This document shows positions 22,545 through 35,505 of a DNA stretch of 64,000 nucleotides, piece by piece (the stretch's first letter is position 1; each line of letters opens with the position of its first letter). Both the position numbers and the translations under genes were made by a program. Source of the stretch: Vanilla planifolia (taxonomy: Eukaryota > Streptophyta > Magnoliopsida > Asparagales > Orchidaceae); NCBI GenBank assembly GCA_023846275.1, contig CM043870.1:12967527-13031526 (forward strand), given 5' to 3'. Under the pieces are notes generated by a model. That model worked only from the letters and a program-made list of their open reading frames with translations, was not told the origin of the DNA and did no database searches.

Positions 22545-23905
22545 TGACTAGAGTAATTAGGGGTTTAATGCCCTTGACCTATTCTCATACTTTAAATACG
22601 TAGAAAGGCTAGAATTCTTGAATGAGTTGAGCCAATCAATCTAGGGACAAAGTAGGCCATAGTGTGCAATGTGGGATGAATTGAAAGTCAGGTTATGGTG
22701 CCTAATTCTTCATTAACCTAGAGCTTAAAAAGGGTGTTGGTCAATTAAGACAGTAAGATAGTGGTAATAGAAGTTGAAAATTATTAATGAGTGTATAATA
22801 ACTCACTTGTTGAATCAACTAATCCCAAAAATGGATTGTGCTTAAGCATGCAGCTTACACTTGGCTGTTGGTGTAATGTGACATCTCAATGAATCAAAGG
22901 GTGCTCTTACGAATTCAAAATGTGGAACATGTGCTTACATGTAGTGTTTGCTGGTGCAAATCTTTGTTGTTGTAGAAAATATTAAAATGAGAACTATCAT
23001 TACTGATGAGGGAAAATGTTTCATGTGGATAATGGATGCACGTGGGTTAGCTAATCCTAAGAGTCTAAGGAAACAAGTCATAGAGTGCCATTTTGCGCTA
23101 TCTTCTAAAGAATGTCGAGTTAAAATTCTAGAGCTATGATTTAGTAATTGATAACAATAGCAAGTGGTTCATAGATATAGATGCCTTAGGAACAATAAAT
23201 TTTCTATTAAATGCTATTGGTCATGAAAATGGCCTAGCTGGTGGTAGGGCAAAGTAGTTGGAAGAGCACCACATGTTGAGCAGTCTATTTTATGCTCCTA
23301 GTGACCCTTGAAAATTTGAATAGCTATGTGCCTTTTATTGCTGATCACACTTGTAACTACACCATGTCTTTATGGTCAATAGCCTTTGCTAGATGATGAA
23401 ATGTAAGGAATGGAAGCTGACAAAATGGACTTATAATTTGGGAAAATGGTCTGCTTTGAGGAATGTCCATGAGAGTGCTAATTCTAAACTCATCTATTGT
23501 CAATGTACTACTCAAGCTACTTGGGCACTAAGAATAGGTCTATGCATGTTGCTTGATAGACAAATTGGGTGCAGCCGCTATGAGGACCTTCTCCTAGCAT
23601 TATGCAATTGCTAAGAACTAGAATTGACATAGGAAATCTAACTATTTAATTATAGGAAAGCATTGTGATGGTCCTTAAGGATGCTCACATAATGTGGTTT
23701 TTTCCCAATGCTCTAAATGTCAAACTAAAGAAATTCAACCATGCATGGGTAAATGACAAGAATCACTATGATGCTCCTAGGGTAGCTAATTGCCTCATCA
23801 TCTAATTTGTGATACACATGAATGGATTAACAAGATTCTCACTACCTGTGTTTGTTATCCTACAAAGCCATAGCCAAGGGAATCAGCTTGACAAAATCAA
23901 TAGAT
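22545..23905 (+). pseudogene. 26S rRNA pseudogene, copy 1, continued
   Basis: It resumes exactly where 11602 stops. Landmarks in order are GACCTATTCTCATACTTTAA, GTGTTGGTCAATTAAGACAG, TAACAACTCACTTG-like, GCACGTGGGTTAGC, AGCTGACAAAATGGA-like, AATCTAACTATTTAATTA, TAAATGTCAAACTAAAGAAA and ATGAATGGATTAACAAGATT. It then stops matching near 23905, at about two thirds of 26S, where another copy of 26S begins. Transition-rich throughout; non-functional. Confidence 0.93.
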
Positions 23906-26715
23906 GTCACCCATGAAGAAGTCGTCATCATGGCTAACAATAATGGCCACCTTATCGAGGTTTGCATTGGTGACACAAAATGCATTGTCAAGGGTTATTA
24001 GGCTCACCATCTACTTATGAATCAAATGGTTAGTAGGCCTAAAAGGCATAAGGATGCTGATTTATAAGATTGTCAATCAAGATGTGACCAACCAACTGAC
24101 TCAAATCTTCTATGAAGTGTTAAAGTGAGAGCAAGCTTATCGAAACCTGAAAAAGGTTGAACGATGCCTGAGCAGGATGATGCCAAAGAAAATTCTTGCA
24201 GAGACCTACAATGATACTAACATGTAAAGCTTTTGCCTGAATTGGGTGTATGAGTGAAAGATTAATCGAAGCATCTAGTAGTTAATTCCCATCACAGTTA
24301 TCACACAACATTTGGGGCCACTATATGAGTTTTATCAGGTAAAGTTGTTGAGTAGAGGCATTGGGTGCTCATTCCTCTTAACCTATTCTTATACTTTAAA
24401 ATTGGTTGGGTAGCTCAACTTCTATGAATTGGCCAATGAATCTAGGCTCAAAGTGGACCATTTTTTGGTAAGAGTAATTACTAACGTAGGATGAACTAAA
24501 AGCTAGGTTACAGTGTCCAATTGTGTGCTAGCTTGGAGCCATAAAAAATGGTTGTCAATTAAGATAGTAAGACAAGGGTCATGGAAGATAAAATCTACTA
24601 AGGTGTGTGTAACAACTCACTTATTAAATCAATTTGATCCAAAAATTGATTATAGTTAAACATGTGACACACACATGGCCATCTATGTAATGTTATGCCC
24701 TGACGAGTAAGAGGGTGCAATAGTTGCTAAGAAAATGTAGGGCATGAGTTAGTGTGGAGCATGGTATGGTGCACATCTTTGTTGTGGTAGCAAATATTCA
24801 ATAGAGAGCTTTGATGAACAAAGTGGGGGAAAGGTTTCATGTGAATGATAGTTGCACATGGGTTAGCTGATCCTATGAGATGGGGTAAAGTAGGTAGAGA
24901 GTGCCATTTGCCATGAGCATCTAAAGAAGATGAGTTAAAATTCTATAGTTGGGATGTGGCAGATAATGGAAATAACTAGTGTTTTTAAGGTGAAGGTGGG
25001 GGGCTTCTGAAAAGTTAGTTTTTTTGCTTAACACTCTATTGTCCTAGGAAATGCTTAGCTAGAGGTAGTGCCATGCGGTTGGTAGATCACCTCATGCTCA
25101 GTGGTATCTTATGTGCCCTCGAAGACCATTGAAAATATACATGGTGAAGTACCTTTAACTCTCAACCATACTCGTAACAACCCCATGTCTTCAAGGAGAT
25201 CCACCTTTGGTCGATCATGAATCTTGGGAAAGGGAAGTTGGCAAAATGGATTTGTAACTCTAGGAAAATGATGGTTGTTGAGGATTGGGCTTGAGTGTTC
25301 CAATCCCAAACCCGTCAACTATCGATGCACTACTAAAACTACTCATGTAACAATAGTAGTTCTATGCACATCGATTGGAGGACAAATAAGGAGCAACCCC
25401 TATTGCAACATCCCTTGGTATTGAACAATGAACTTAGAACTCACACAAACGAAGGGAATCTAACTATTTAATTACAACAAAGCCTTGTGATGGGACTCGA
25501 GGATGTTCATGCAACGTGATTCTGCATAGTGCTTTAAATGTCAAAGTGAAGAAATTCAACCATGCACGAGTAAATTACTTGAAGTCACTATGACTCTCTT
25601 ATATCCTTCTGGAATTCCAAATAAAAATGATGGTAGCAAAATGCCTCACCATCTAATTTGTGATTCACATTAATGGATTAACAAGATTCTTATTATCATT
25701 ATCTACTATCTAATGAAATCATAGCTAAGGGAAAGAAGACCCTATTAAGCATGATTCCCATTTGTGATGCGTATGACTTGAGAGTTGTAGCATCTGTGGG
25801 AGTGACATGCAAACTAAATTGAGATACCAATACTTATACAATTATTTTACTCATTCTATGAGACAAAGCTTATGCCCAACTACTCTTCTTATCAAGTCTT
25901 GCCTTGGTTGGTCAATCCTGGTAGAAGGCAATGTCATTTAGGAGATTGATTGGGGTTGAACATCTACGAAAAGATAGCAAAGGTGACATAAGACGAGCTT
26001 AATAGGATTCAAAACTCATGTGAAACAAAAGACTAAAAGCTCATGTGATTTTAATTTCCAATAAGAATACAAACCATGAATGTAAGGCCAATCAATCCTT
26101 TATACTTCTTAATTTGAGGCTAAAGATGTTAGAAAAGTTACCATAAGGACAACTGGCATGTGGTTGCCAAGAATTCATAGTAATGTATCTTTTTGAGACT
26201 TTCATGTCAACTCTTCCAAAAATTGCGAGAAAGAATTTATCAAGTGTTTGATTATACACCCACTAATAGGGAACATGGGCTAGCTATGAATCATTGTGTG
26301 AGATTTTAGTTTTACTCTATTAATGAATGTGCAATGATTGTAATTCAACTTAGTATTAGAGGAACTATTGATTCAACCAATTGTTCATTGTGCTTGATTT
26401 AAAGGCTAGTGGCATGAAGCAATTGTGTGGAGGATTATGACTGAATTCCACTAAGTTAGAATCCATGCTTAAATGTGACACTTAAGCCCACCATTAGCTT
26501 CTTGGCAAATCGATGGGGATTTGCAGTGCAGGGGTAGACGACGATAGGCTTGCCTTGTATCGAGAAAGTTGTATGGCATTAGCACTATAAGAAATGAGAG
26601 TTAAGTATGAACAGTGGATAAAATCCTTTGTAGACGACTTAAATTTGAGACGAAAGATTGTAACTGGTGAAGTATCTTTACTATCATGATCTATTGGGAT
26701 CCTACACAATGTTGT
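23906..26715 (+). pseudogene. 26S rRNA pseudogene, copy 2 (from ~nt 600 to the 3' end)
   Basis: It re-enters 26S at about nucleotide 600 (block TCATCATGGCTAACAATAAT, homologous to 11135-11170). It then repeats the region already covered by copy 1: AGTAGGCCTAAAAGGCATAA (24032-24051), CGATGCCTGAGCAGG, GACCTACAATGATACTAAC-like, and the 24400-25900 stretch collinear with 22560-23900. It continues through the rest of 26S: AAAGTTACCATAAGGA, CACCCACTAATAGGGAAC and AATCCTTTGTAGACGACTTA. The 3' end is near 26715 (CATGATCTATTGGGAT for CACGATCCACTGAGAT). The 26S-26S fusion duplicates roughly 1.7 kb of gene. Confidence 0.92.
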
Positions 26716-29138
26716 AGCAGATTCATGCCCTCGAAGACATTAACATCGCAAAAGTTTCAAAACACACCTTGCTTACCTGTAGGATCATTAAATAGTTTGA
26801 TCTCAAGCACAGTATGCTTGCTTAACATAGTTTGTGATACTTCATGTAGTACTTCATGTAATACCTAGTGTGGTACTTTATATGATAATTTATGTGCTAC
26901 TACAAGATTAATGTCATGCCCTTTGGAGGCTTGCCTAGGTGCAATGTTGAAATGCCTCACATTGCCTGTCGTAGATGTTAGATAGTGCATTATGGTAATT
27001 CTAGCACTTTGCCCTTTCTAAAAATTGTCACATGATCCACTCAGACCTAACCCTATGCTGCAATAGATTGATCCCCATAAACACCAAAACATCACATAAA
27101 ATTCAAACATTTTGCTCAATTGCTCGCATCTATTACTAAAGTAGTACCTATTGAAATTCTATATTTTTGGCAAAATATTTCACTTTTTATACCTTATTCA
27201 TCACTTATCATTCATTACTTGGGTGTTGTTGTGGAGTCAATCTATTGGGAGACTTGCCTTTTTCTTTGATGGAATTGTTGCAAATTGTAATCTACGAAAG
27301 GCAATGTGTAGCACGGAGTGGCCCACAATGATTATTAAGTTGGATGGTGTAATATGCACTAGGGTTTATGCATGCATGGCTATGACCTAACCAATACGTT
27401 GAGGCCACTATGCTCATTGTAGAGCATTGGGCACATTGCAGCAAAGTGGTCATGTGTCGTAGCTAGTGCATGACCAGCCTTTTGCATCCTTTTCACATGG
27501 CTTGTTTGGCCCGTGAAGTGTAGCATTTTTTGGAAATTTTATGTTGCAAGCTATTGACCCAAGGATAAGGTGATGCCCTTTTTAGAGACTTGTCTTATTA
27601 GCAGAATTGTTGCAATACAATTCATAAGAGATAATGTGTAGCATGATGTGGCCCATAGTGAAAGCAAGAGTTCGATGGTCCAATATGTGAAAGAATTTTT
27701 GTATGTTAAGATGCCACTCTAGTTGTGTAGTACCACATATAAGGAATAGCACTTGGTACACTATATCATTTTTTATACATGTGGAAGCTATTCTACCCAT
27801 GTCATGTTAGCACCTATCACCACGACGAGTAGGGGTCACAAAGTGTAACTTTTTTGGAATTTTTTACACTATAATAGTCTAGCGCATCGATAAGGCGATG
27901 CCCTATTTGGAGAGTTATCATTGTCCTTATTTCAAATTCCACTATTTACCCATTACATTAGGCTTTATGATATGCAATTTTGCTCATATTGTAGTGAAAG
28001 GTTTATGCTATAATGTGTGCTCTGTTGTGATCTTCATCTCTATTCTCCTAAACTTTGTAGTGCGACACATGGTGGTGTCCCCTTGGGTAGTGTCGTGGCT
28101 TTCTTTAGACACATCATTTATGATTAAAATGTGTAACTCTATTGAATTTTTGTCATCACTTGGGACTACTAATGTTGTAATAACGTCTTACTCTAATGGG
28201 GACTTGACTTAATGTAATGTGGAATTGCCAAACAATTCTTACCATGCTACCTTTTGTTTGGTGTGGTTTTTTACCATGTCATTGTGAAACTTCAAATTTG
28301 CAAAATGTGCTTAACCATGTCTTTTTTGAGCACGTTGTTGCCTTTATACATTGTGGTATAAGATGTCAAGCTATACCTACATGTTGTGTGTCCTGTGCAT
28401 ATGACATTGGGGGCCCTACAAGTGTGACTTGTTAGTTCTAGAATTATATGTTTTCTAAGTGATTAACATGATGTTGCTTGGTGGTTGGCCAAGTTCTGAG
28501 CATGTTGTTTGCTTGCATTCATTTTGTTGATCTTAGACAAAACATTTTGTATTTACATGAGTTGTGCTCAACATCTTCGATTTGGAAGATGCAATACTTT
28601 TCAGCCATTTTATTGGCTATTTGATTGGTGCATGTCATTATGGATCATTTCTACGCCTACACCATTTTTCTTGGGCATGCTACTTCTCATGTCATGTGGG
28701 TGCTAGCCAACGCTTTCTTCCTTAACTAAACCTTTTGTACTTCTTTTTGTATACCTTTGAAACTCTCTGAGCTATGGGATTGGATTGGAATGAGACATCT
28801 TTTACACAAGAGATGTTTTTGGTGGTGTTACTTTTTATGGCTTTACTACTACTTTATGTGGTTAGTCATTATGTGTAGGTCTTTATCATGCAATTGAAAT
28901 TTCATATGTTCTCAATTGTCATTTTGGCATAGTCTTAGAAATCACTCATTTTGGTCTTCATTATCTACCAGGGAGGGTTGTTGTCCAAGAATCCATTATT
29001 AAAAGACAATTTTTTAGAAGTAAAGGTATGGTATCCTAACTTGGGATAATTCATTCTTCCTTTGTGTAGTATTGCCACATAAGATGAACATTTCAATAAT
29101 AACATGAGGTGCTACTTAGCACTTTATTGTTTTTCTGC
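26716..29138 (+). other. rDNA intergenic spacer (3' ETS, NTS, 5' ETS) relic
   Basis: This ~2.4 kb lies between a 26S 3' end and an 18S 5' start, by definition the intergenic spacer. It begins with short ~15-bp iterations of TACTTCATGTA (26832-26890), then ~330-bp subrepeats (27230-27960), then a T-rich stretch that would hold the 5' external transcribed spacer. I do not see a clear Pol I start consensus. Open frames here (for example 27898-28212) are chance openings in T-rich decayed DNA. Confidence 0.85.
27230..27960 (+). repeat. ~330-bp spacer subrepeats (IGS), three units
   Basis: GGGAGACTTGCC (near 27247), TAGAGACTTGTC (near 27583) and TGGAGAGTTATC (near 27909) mark three successive units spaced about 336 and 325 bp. 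Each is preceded by a GGATAAGGTGATGCCCT-like run or its equivalent and followed by GGAATTGTTGCAA-like sequence. The same family recurs at 63090-63775 in the next spacer. Confidence 0.8.
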
Positions 29139-30188
29139 TACCTAGTTGATCTTGCTAGTAGTTATACACTTTTCTCTAAGATTAAGCCATGCATGTATAA
29201 GTTTGAAATATTTTAGACAATAAACAATGAATGGCACATTAAAACAATTATAGTTTTCTTGATGGTTCATGCTGCTTAGATAACCATTGTAAGTTTAGAG
29301 CTATTACGTGCACCAAACCTTAATTTTTTGAAGGGATGCATTTATTAGAAAAGAGGTGAAAGTAGGCTTTCACTCAGCTCATCGAAATTTCATAATAACT
29401 TGACATATCACATGGTTGGATATGGGCCTACCATTGTAGTGATGTGTGACAAAGAATTAAGGTTTGCTTCTAGGGAGGGTGCCTTAGAGACAACTACTAC
29501 ATCGAAAGAAGGTAGCAAGAACACAAATTACCCAATCCTAATATAGGGAGACAGTGAAAATAAAAAATAATATTAGGCTCCATAAGTCTGGTAATTGAAA
29601 TGAGTGCAGTCTAAATCCCTTAATTAAGATCTATTTGAAGGAAAGTTTAGTGTTATAGCCATGGTATATTTTATTCTAATAGAATAAATTTAAGTTGTTG
29701 TAGTTAGAAAGGTCATAATTGGGCCTTAGTTTGGGTCAGTCAGCTTGCCCTTCATGTACACCACTTATCCTTATTATTTTGTCAATGATGTGCTCTAGCT
29801 TTAGCTGGCTGGGCTACTCCGTTAGCATCACTACTTTGAAGAAAGTAGACTACTCAATGCTAGCCCATGCTCTAGATACATTTGAGTGGGATAATATCAT
29901 AGGATTTGGATTCTATTATGATGGCCATTAAATCGTAGTAATGATTCAGATTGAATGTCATGAGCATTCATATTCATAGTTAGAGGGAGAAATATTGAAT
30001 TTATGAAAGAAACCATGATGAACGGATTTGCTAAGAATGTTTTCATTAGTAAACAATAAAATTTTGGTTCCTAAAGACAATTAGATCTCATCCTTTTCTC
30101 CACCAAAAATGATGTTGACAAAGGATAAGTAGCAGTTGATCTTTTAACTCTGTGTACCCTTTATGAGAAATCAAATTCTTTGGATTCC
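29139..30188 (+). pseudogene. 18S rRNA pseudogene, 5' part (interrupted by LINE array)
   Basis: It starts TACCTAGTTGATCTTGCTAG (canonical TACCTGGTTGATCCTGCCAG). It follows plant 18S through AGATTAAGCCATGCATGTAT, GGGATGCATTTATTAGAAAA, AATTACCCAATCCTAATA, TGGTAATTGAAATGAGT, ATTTAAGTTGTTGTAGTTA, CTTTGAAGAAAGTAGA, TTTATGAAAGA and TTATGAGAAATCAAATTCTT. It stops at TTGGATTCC (canonical TTGGGTTCC), where the LINE array begins. Length (1050 bp) is as expected. The corresponding next base of 18S appears at 9272 in the other unit. The 3' end of this gene survives at 60743-60821. Confidence 0.95.
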
Positions 30189-33100
30189 TTGATAAAGTAT
30201 TGTTCAAAGCCTCAATCATGCTCTCCATAGAGAGGTATATACATAAAATCATTAAAAAGACAAAATTGAAGTAATTTGGGAAGGATCTATCCTAAATTCC
30301 AACCAAAATTACACAAAAGTGTGTGATAAGCAACTTAGTTTGCATTACTGTTACCTTGGTTCTTTATGTGAGATAATTTGAAGGGCTTTATACCCCAGAC
30401 ATATGCAATGACCCTATGGTAGGAATTATTGCTTACTTTAGACAAATGTTACTAGATAACATTAGTAATTGTTGTGTTGAATCTAGCTCAAACACCACTA
30501 CCTTGACATTACAAATTAAAACTTTCAGAAGTTTCGTTGTTTCTAGAATAGTAATAATTTGCATAGTAGAAGATGACAAGAAACAAAAGTTTCTCCAACA
30601 ATAGTAATAGGCTTACGAATGTCATCTTGTACAATAATAAAAATTCCAATATTCAAGTCATCATGCAGAACCATGATGCAATTGAATTTAATCCAACTCA
30701 TTGGATGTAGACTCCAATAAGAGGTCATAAATGGCCCATTGAGGACTCCAAAACTCTATCTTGACATGATTGTAGAGTGTAATAGATAGTAGCTACAATG
30801 CAAATGTTCTTTTGAAGTGTAGTTGAATTGAATACCTTTTCCATATATGCCTACAAATTCATACCACACTAATGGTTATCAGCATAGTTGACTACTTCAA
30901 AAGTTTTAGCCACTCTTGCCTTCATAGACCTCCAATTAAGGAGCTCAAGACGGGAAGAGATGTCCTTACAACTAATCTCATTAGTCATGAAGTATCTTTT
31001 ACAAAGCTATTGGACTAGTGCCCTTTCACAAAATGGTACTTCAAGAATCAATTTTGTGACTCTTCATAAAAGAGAAGCATAAGGACAAAGCTCAAACATC
31101 CCAATCCCTCCTATTAGAAACTATGTGTGAGTAAGAATCTAATTTAATGCTAATCTTCACAGGAAAATGTTTACCCAAGTTTGTTGTTACACGCCTCAAG
31201 CCTATGTGATCTCCTTCCTTGATGGACTATGGCTCAAATACATGCAGTTGCCTATAATAAGTCCAATACCATCTCCTCACTTATTGTGAAGCATATCATA
31301 CCCATTTCATGCAATTTAACACAAGGAGAATATAGAATATAAAACATCAAATTATGTAGAAACATATTTTGAAATATTTTTGGATCCCAAACTCCATACT
31401 ACTTAAGTAGCTCCACTACAAATGTTGGATTCTCTACATCTATGTTGAGATAAGTTGGTCAAGTAAGAATAAGAAGGATGAAAAGTCAATTATCCAACAA
31501 AAGGGGACGAAATTATCACAACATTCCTCTAAATCATACTATTTGTTGTGTAGAAAGTCGCAATATTGAACAACTTACATATATGAGATGCATTCTGAGG
31601 AAAATGGAATAGAATGTATTATTTGTCATATAGTATTCATACATGAAGGACTAAAACTACAACCAATCTTCCCAAGGAATAACACACATATAATGTTTTG
31701 CAATCAATGCTGACTATCGGGATGACAAATTATGAACTCTCAGTCCCTCATTATCCTTATGCAGAGTTACCAATTCCTAGCAGACATAATGTACTATGCT
31801 ATTGTCATTCGAACTACTCAATAAGTGATGATGAATAATTTTTTCGATTGTATCACATTGTAGCAAAACATTAATGTGCAGACTAAGTTATAAGTAGGAA
31901 TAGTAGCAAACGCTAAGTTTGTCATGACAATACGACCAACAATAGTGACCTCATCATCCATCTTGACACACAATTTTCAACATGACTAAAAATGAAGTTG
32001 AAGTCATTCTTTCTAAAGTTTAATTATTGTAATTGGTATGCATAGATCTTTTAATTGAGTGTCTTAATGTACTTGTAATTTTCCAACAATAAACCTCTTG
32101 CACTTGTAGAAGGTCGCCATGCTAAATAACACTCTTGATTTCTTTAGATTCGTAACCTGGCCTGAGTGATGCGCATGTCGCTGCATAATTTCCTCACTGT
32201 AGCACAAGTTATAGGTGTATAAATCATGACATGATTAAAATATAACAGTTGAGAAATCATAAGGGTTGAAAGGCCAATCCTAAACCAAATCGAGGAAGCA
32301 TGATTAAGCTGGAACTAAATAAGCCATAAGTGATACTCTAACATAATAATAAAGAGGTATGGTGAGGAAAGACATCCTTGACTATGACCCTTACTTCTAT
32401 TGATCCATGGTAGATGGATATCATTAAACAAAATTGCCAACCTTTATGTGGTGAAAAAGGCCTGAATACAATCACCTCAAACACTATGGAACTACAAATG
32501 CTTAAGCACATACCATACAAATTTCTAATTTACATTGTCATCTGCCTCATTTATATTGAATTTTAGCTTAATAAAAGCTTCTTTGGAAGTTGATTAGTGC
32601 AAATGGGTTTTCATTCGTAATCCAAAAAATATTATTAGACATACCATGTCTTAGCACAAAAACAACTTGCTCTTAAGCAGTGATCTTGGGATTCTTCACG
32701 TTTGGTTTTGCTATCAAAATTCACTTATGTCATATTTTTAAAACCATGCACAAACTAAAATGAGATGGAATCTATGGAAAGTGATTTCTTTCTTTTGATA
32801 GAAATCACTGTAGACGCAGTCCCATCACCACATTTTAGAGCACAAGTGTGGCCACCTATCGACTTTTAGTAGTTCTCGAAGGCTGGAAAAGTAGAGGTGG
32901 CTCACACTACACATGGCTACCCCACTTATTGAAATGTTACAAAAAAAAAAATTTAATCTAAGTTAGGGAGTCCAATAGTTCCTCAATATCATTTTTAAAT
33001 TTGTAGATATAGTTTCCCTTGGAAGAAGAAGTAGCTGCCACTTAGAAAAAATGCATGTTTCTATCCCTACGTGTGGCCTAAGTAAGGTCAGCATGCTACC

Positions 33101-33290
33101 ACCACTATGCTTCTGCTAAAGCCTTGGCTGTGTGGTCTGAACCAATACATTTTTCTAAAATTCCATGTTTTAGCTTAGTTAAGCTATTCATATGTTCTTT
33201 AAGTTGAAACACCTTGATTTTCTAATCCAATTATTAAAGATACTGGGAATGTTATGATGTTTTTTTTGACTTCATTTCTTTAATGTCGTC
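30189..33290 (-). mobile_element. LINE copy III, 3' part (RNase H and RT side)
   Basis: The LINE 3' end (minus strand ...CTTTATC) abuts the 18S target site directly. The minus strand then gives RNase H (30543-30728) and RT remains: near 32195-32250 it reads ISQLLYFNHVMIYT, equivalent to the RT catalytic block with both catalytic aspartates altered. A Ty1/copia element interrupts it at 33290, and the endonuclease side resumes at about 43106. Confidence 0.82.
30543..30728 (-). pseudogene. LINE RNase H domain relic, copy III
   Basis: The minus strand reads MSWIKFNCIMVL...IGIFIIVQDD, resembling the first strands of the RNase H found at the C terminus of many plant L1 elements (pattern W-I-K-x-N-x-D-G...GGVIRD). 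The catalytic aspartate of the first strand is not visible. Equivalent blocks lie at 48060-48200, 50592-50690, 51060-51200 and 53350-53480. Confidence 0.65.
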
Positions 33291-35273
33291 TAAAGTGAAA
33301 ACTAGTGTGCAAATAACATAATAGGGGATGGTGAATTACAGTCTTATGTTTTTTTTATTATTTTAAAGTATTTATTTCTAAAAAAATTTCATGCTTGCAA
33401 AAAATTATTATATATATATATATTATTTTTTTAATATGGTTAAAAATGATAAATAAAAATTAAAATAAAACACAAATATTTTTTAGTATTTTGGTTCAAA
33501 TTAAAACCTACACCTAATATTAGCTAAGGTCAGGAAAAATACAACTAACAATTGGTCACAACTTAAGATTTTTTCTTACGGTTGACCATGAATCTTTTAA
33601 CTTTTGTAGGTTCAACTATAACAAAGACTTTTAAGAGCTCAACTTCAACTTAGGGTTTTTACAAGATTATATCGAACTTGGGCTTTCACAAATGTTGACT
33701 CACCCAACCAAAGAGAATAAGAAAAATACACAATGACAAAACATTTCTTATAAATTTGGACAACTTCATTTACATGTTGGTTAATGGAACAAGGTATAAT
33801 GAGCTTAAATTTAAGAATAAAATGAGAATTTGAAAATTTAGTTGTGTAAGGCATAGATGGAAAACTTTTACGATTTGAGAAGGAGAAGTCATAGTTGCCT
33901 CCAATAGAATTTATGCGAGTATAATATTGAGTAATACTTTACTAAGGCTTCAAAGATTGATTCATGTTCATTAGTTATTCCATTTATAATTTTTTGATAT
34001 TTATTGAAATTTTTTTAATATAGTCGTTAATAGTGTACAAAATAATTTTAAAAGTTGTTGCAAAATAACTAAAAAAGATTTTACAAACATGTTAAAATAA
34101 CTTTTCAAAGAAACTAATGCAATGAATAAATAATTAGGCATTAGGTGGGATGGATTAAGGCCATTGAATATTATTAGAGGTGATATAGACCATTAAATCT
34201 AATATTAAATAAGCAGTTGAGTTTTGGATGGTCCGATCAAGACGAATTTAACCAAAGACATCTGATCATATCAGATGATATTTGGATCATTTGATTTAAT
34301 AATAGTAAAGTTAGATATTATCTTAGTCATTTGATTTAATTAGAATAATTAAGAGCTGCAAGATTCAAGGATAAGGTGAAAAGAAATCTACTCATCCGAT
34401 AAGTTAGGATGAAGCTATGACCATCAGATATGGGGATAAATTATATGAAATTGATTGAATTGGTAATCACCATTATATGTATAAGATTGAGCAGATAGTG
34501 GTATAAATGATCATGAAAAATAAATAAAGTAGAGGCGATCTCCACCGTGCGATCATGAAAATGCAACATCGAATGTTGCTGAGTGCTTCTGGTTTTGGAT
34601 GCAGATAGGCATAAGGGATTTAGTGCCATGTTGTATGGAAAGAAAAGTATTTGGAATTTATAATAATTCATGTGGGAGTGATATTTAGAGCATAATTTTG
34701 GTTGGCTCCTCCCTTGTTCACTTAAGAAACCAACTCTAGACGTACTCATAATATACATGTTTATACTAGTCTGATTAGACCCATACATATACTTAATTTA
34801 AGAGCTACTTGGCAGACCCAAAGTTTTGCCACATCTAACTTACTCATTGAAGTCAACCAGAATGTTCTCGTCGTGATTTTGAACTTGCTTTTAAGAAGGA
34901 TAGGACTTAACCAAGAAAAAGGTCACGGGATTCAAAAATAGAATCCTATTTATTTGAAAAATCAATGAGATGATTGAATAATTTGATGCTCAAATATGAT
35001 TTATAAATTGATAAAAAATGAGAGTTCCTAAAAATCAATAAGCTAAGATTCTATTTCATATAAAAGAAGACTTATCAAAGATTAACGTGCTTGTCTACAT
35101 TCTTTGAAACTTGTTGAACACTACAATGTTCTCCAAAGATCATTAATTCATTATCTTTAACAGTGCATGGCTTGTTTATTAGAACTATACCTAATTAGCA
35201 CTAAACAAGCCTACTAGAATATAATGCTAAAATATTTAATGCTCTACTCATCAAACATAAAGGTGACCTAACA
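33291..35273 (-). repeat. 3' LTR of copia element
   Basis: It is 1983 bp long. It starts TAAAGTGAAAACTAG (a mutated TG terminus) and ends CCTAACA before the purine tract. The first ~800 bp align with 42243-43095. A (TA) run at 33409-33422 is the short counterpart of the expanded microsatellite in the other LTR. Confidence 0.87.
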
Positions 35274-35274
35274 A

Positions 35275-35287
35275 TCTCTCCCTTTTG
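35275..35287 (-). other. polypurine tract of copia element
   Basis: TCTCTCCCTTTTG on the + strand is the complement of a purine-rich tract directly inside the 3' LTR, the expected plus-strand primer of a minus-strand element. Confidence 0.8.
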
Positions 35288-35505
35288 TTGATAGAAACAC
35301 ATAAATATTTTGATAAAAAATATAACCAATAAAAAGACATATTTAAGAAATATAAGACATATTAAAAAGGAACTCTATATACTCTCCTACTTACTTCATG
35401 CTTGCCTTACTACATGCTCTCGTCACTTATCTAAACAACAATTATTCTTTTCCTTTGACACCATCAAAAGGGAGATACAATTTATACAATTTTTATTACA
35501 ACTAA

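Noticed and set aside
23393..23614. 73-codon plus-strand open frame
   Set aside because: Falls entirely in the 26S pseudogene, where its sequence is explained by rRNA.
27898..28706. Several plus-strand open frames of 65-104 codons rich in Cys, Phe and His
   Set aside because: They lie in decayed rDNA spacer with T-rich composition; no motif and no conservation in the other spacer.
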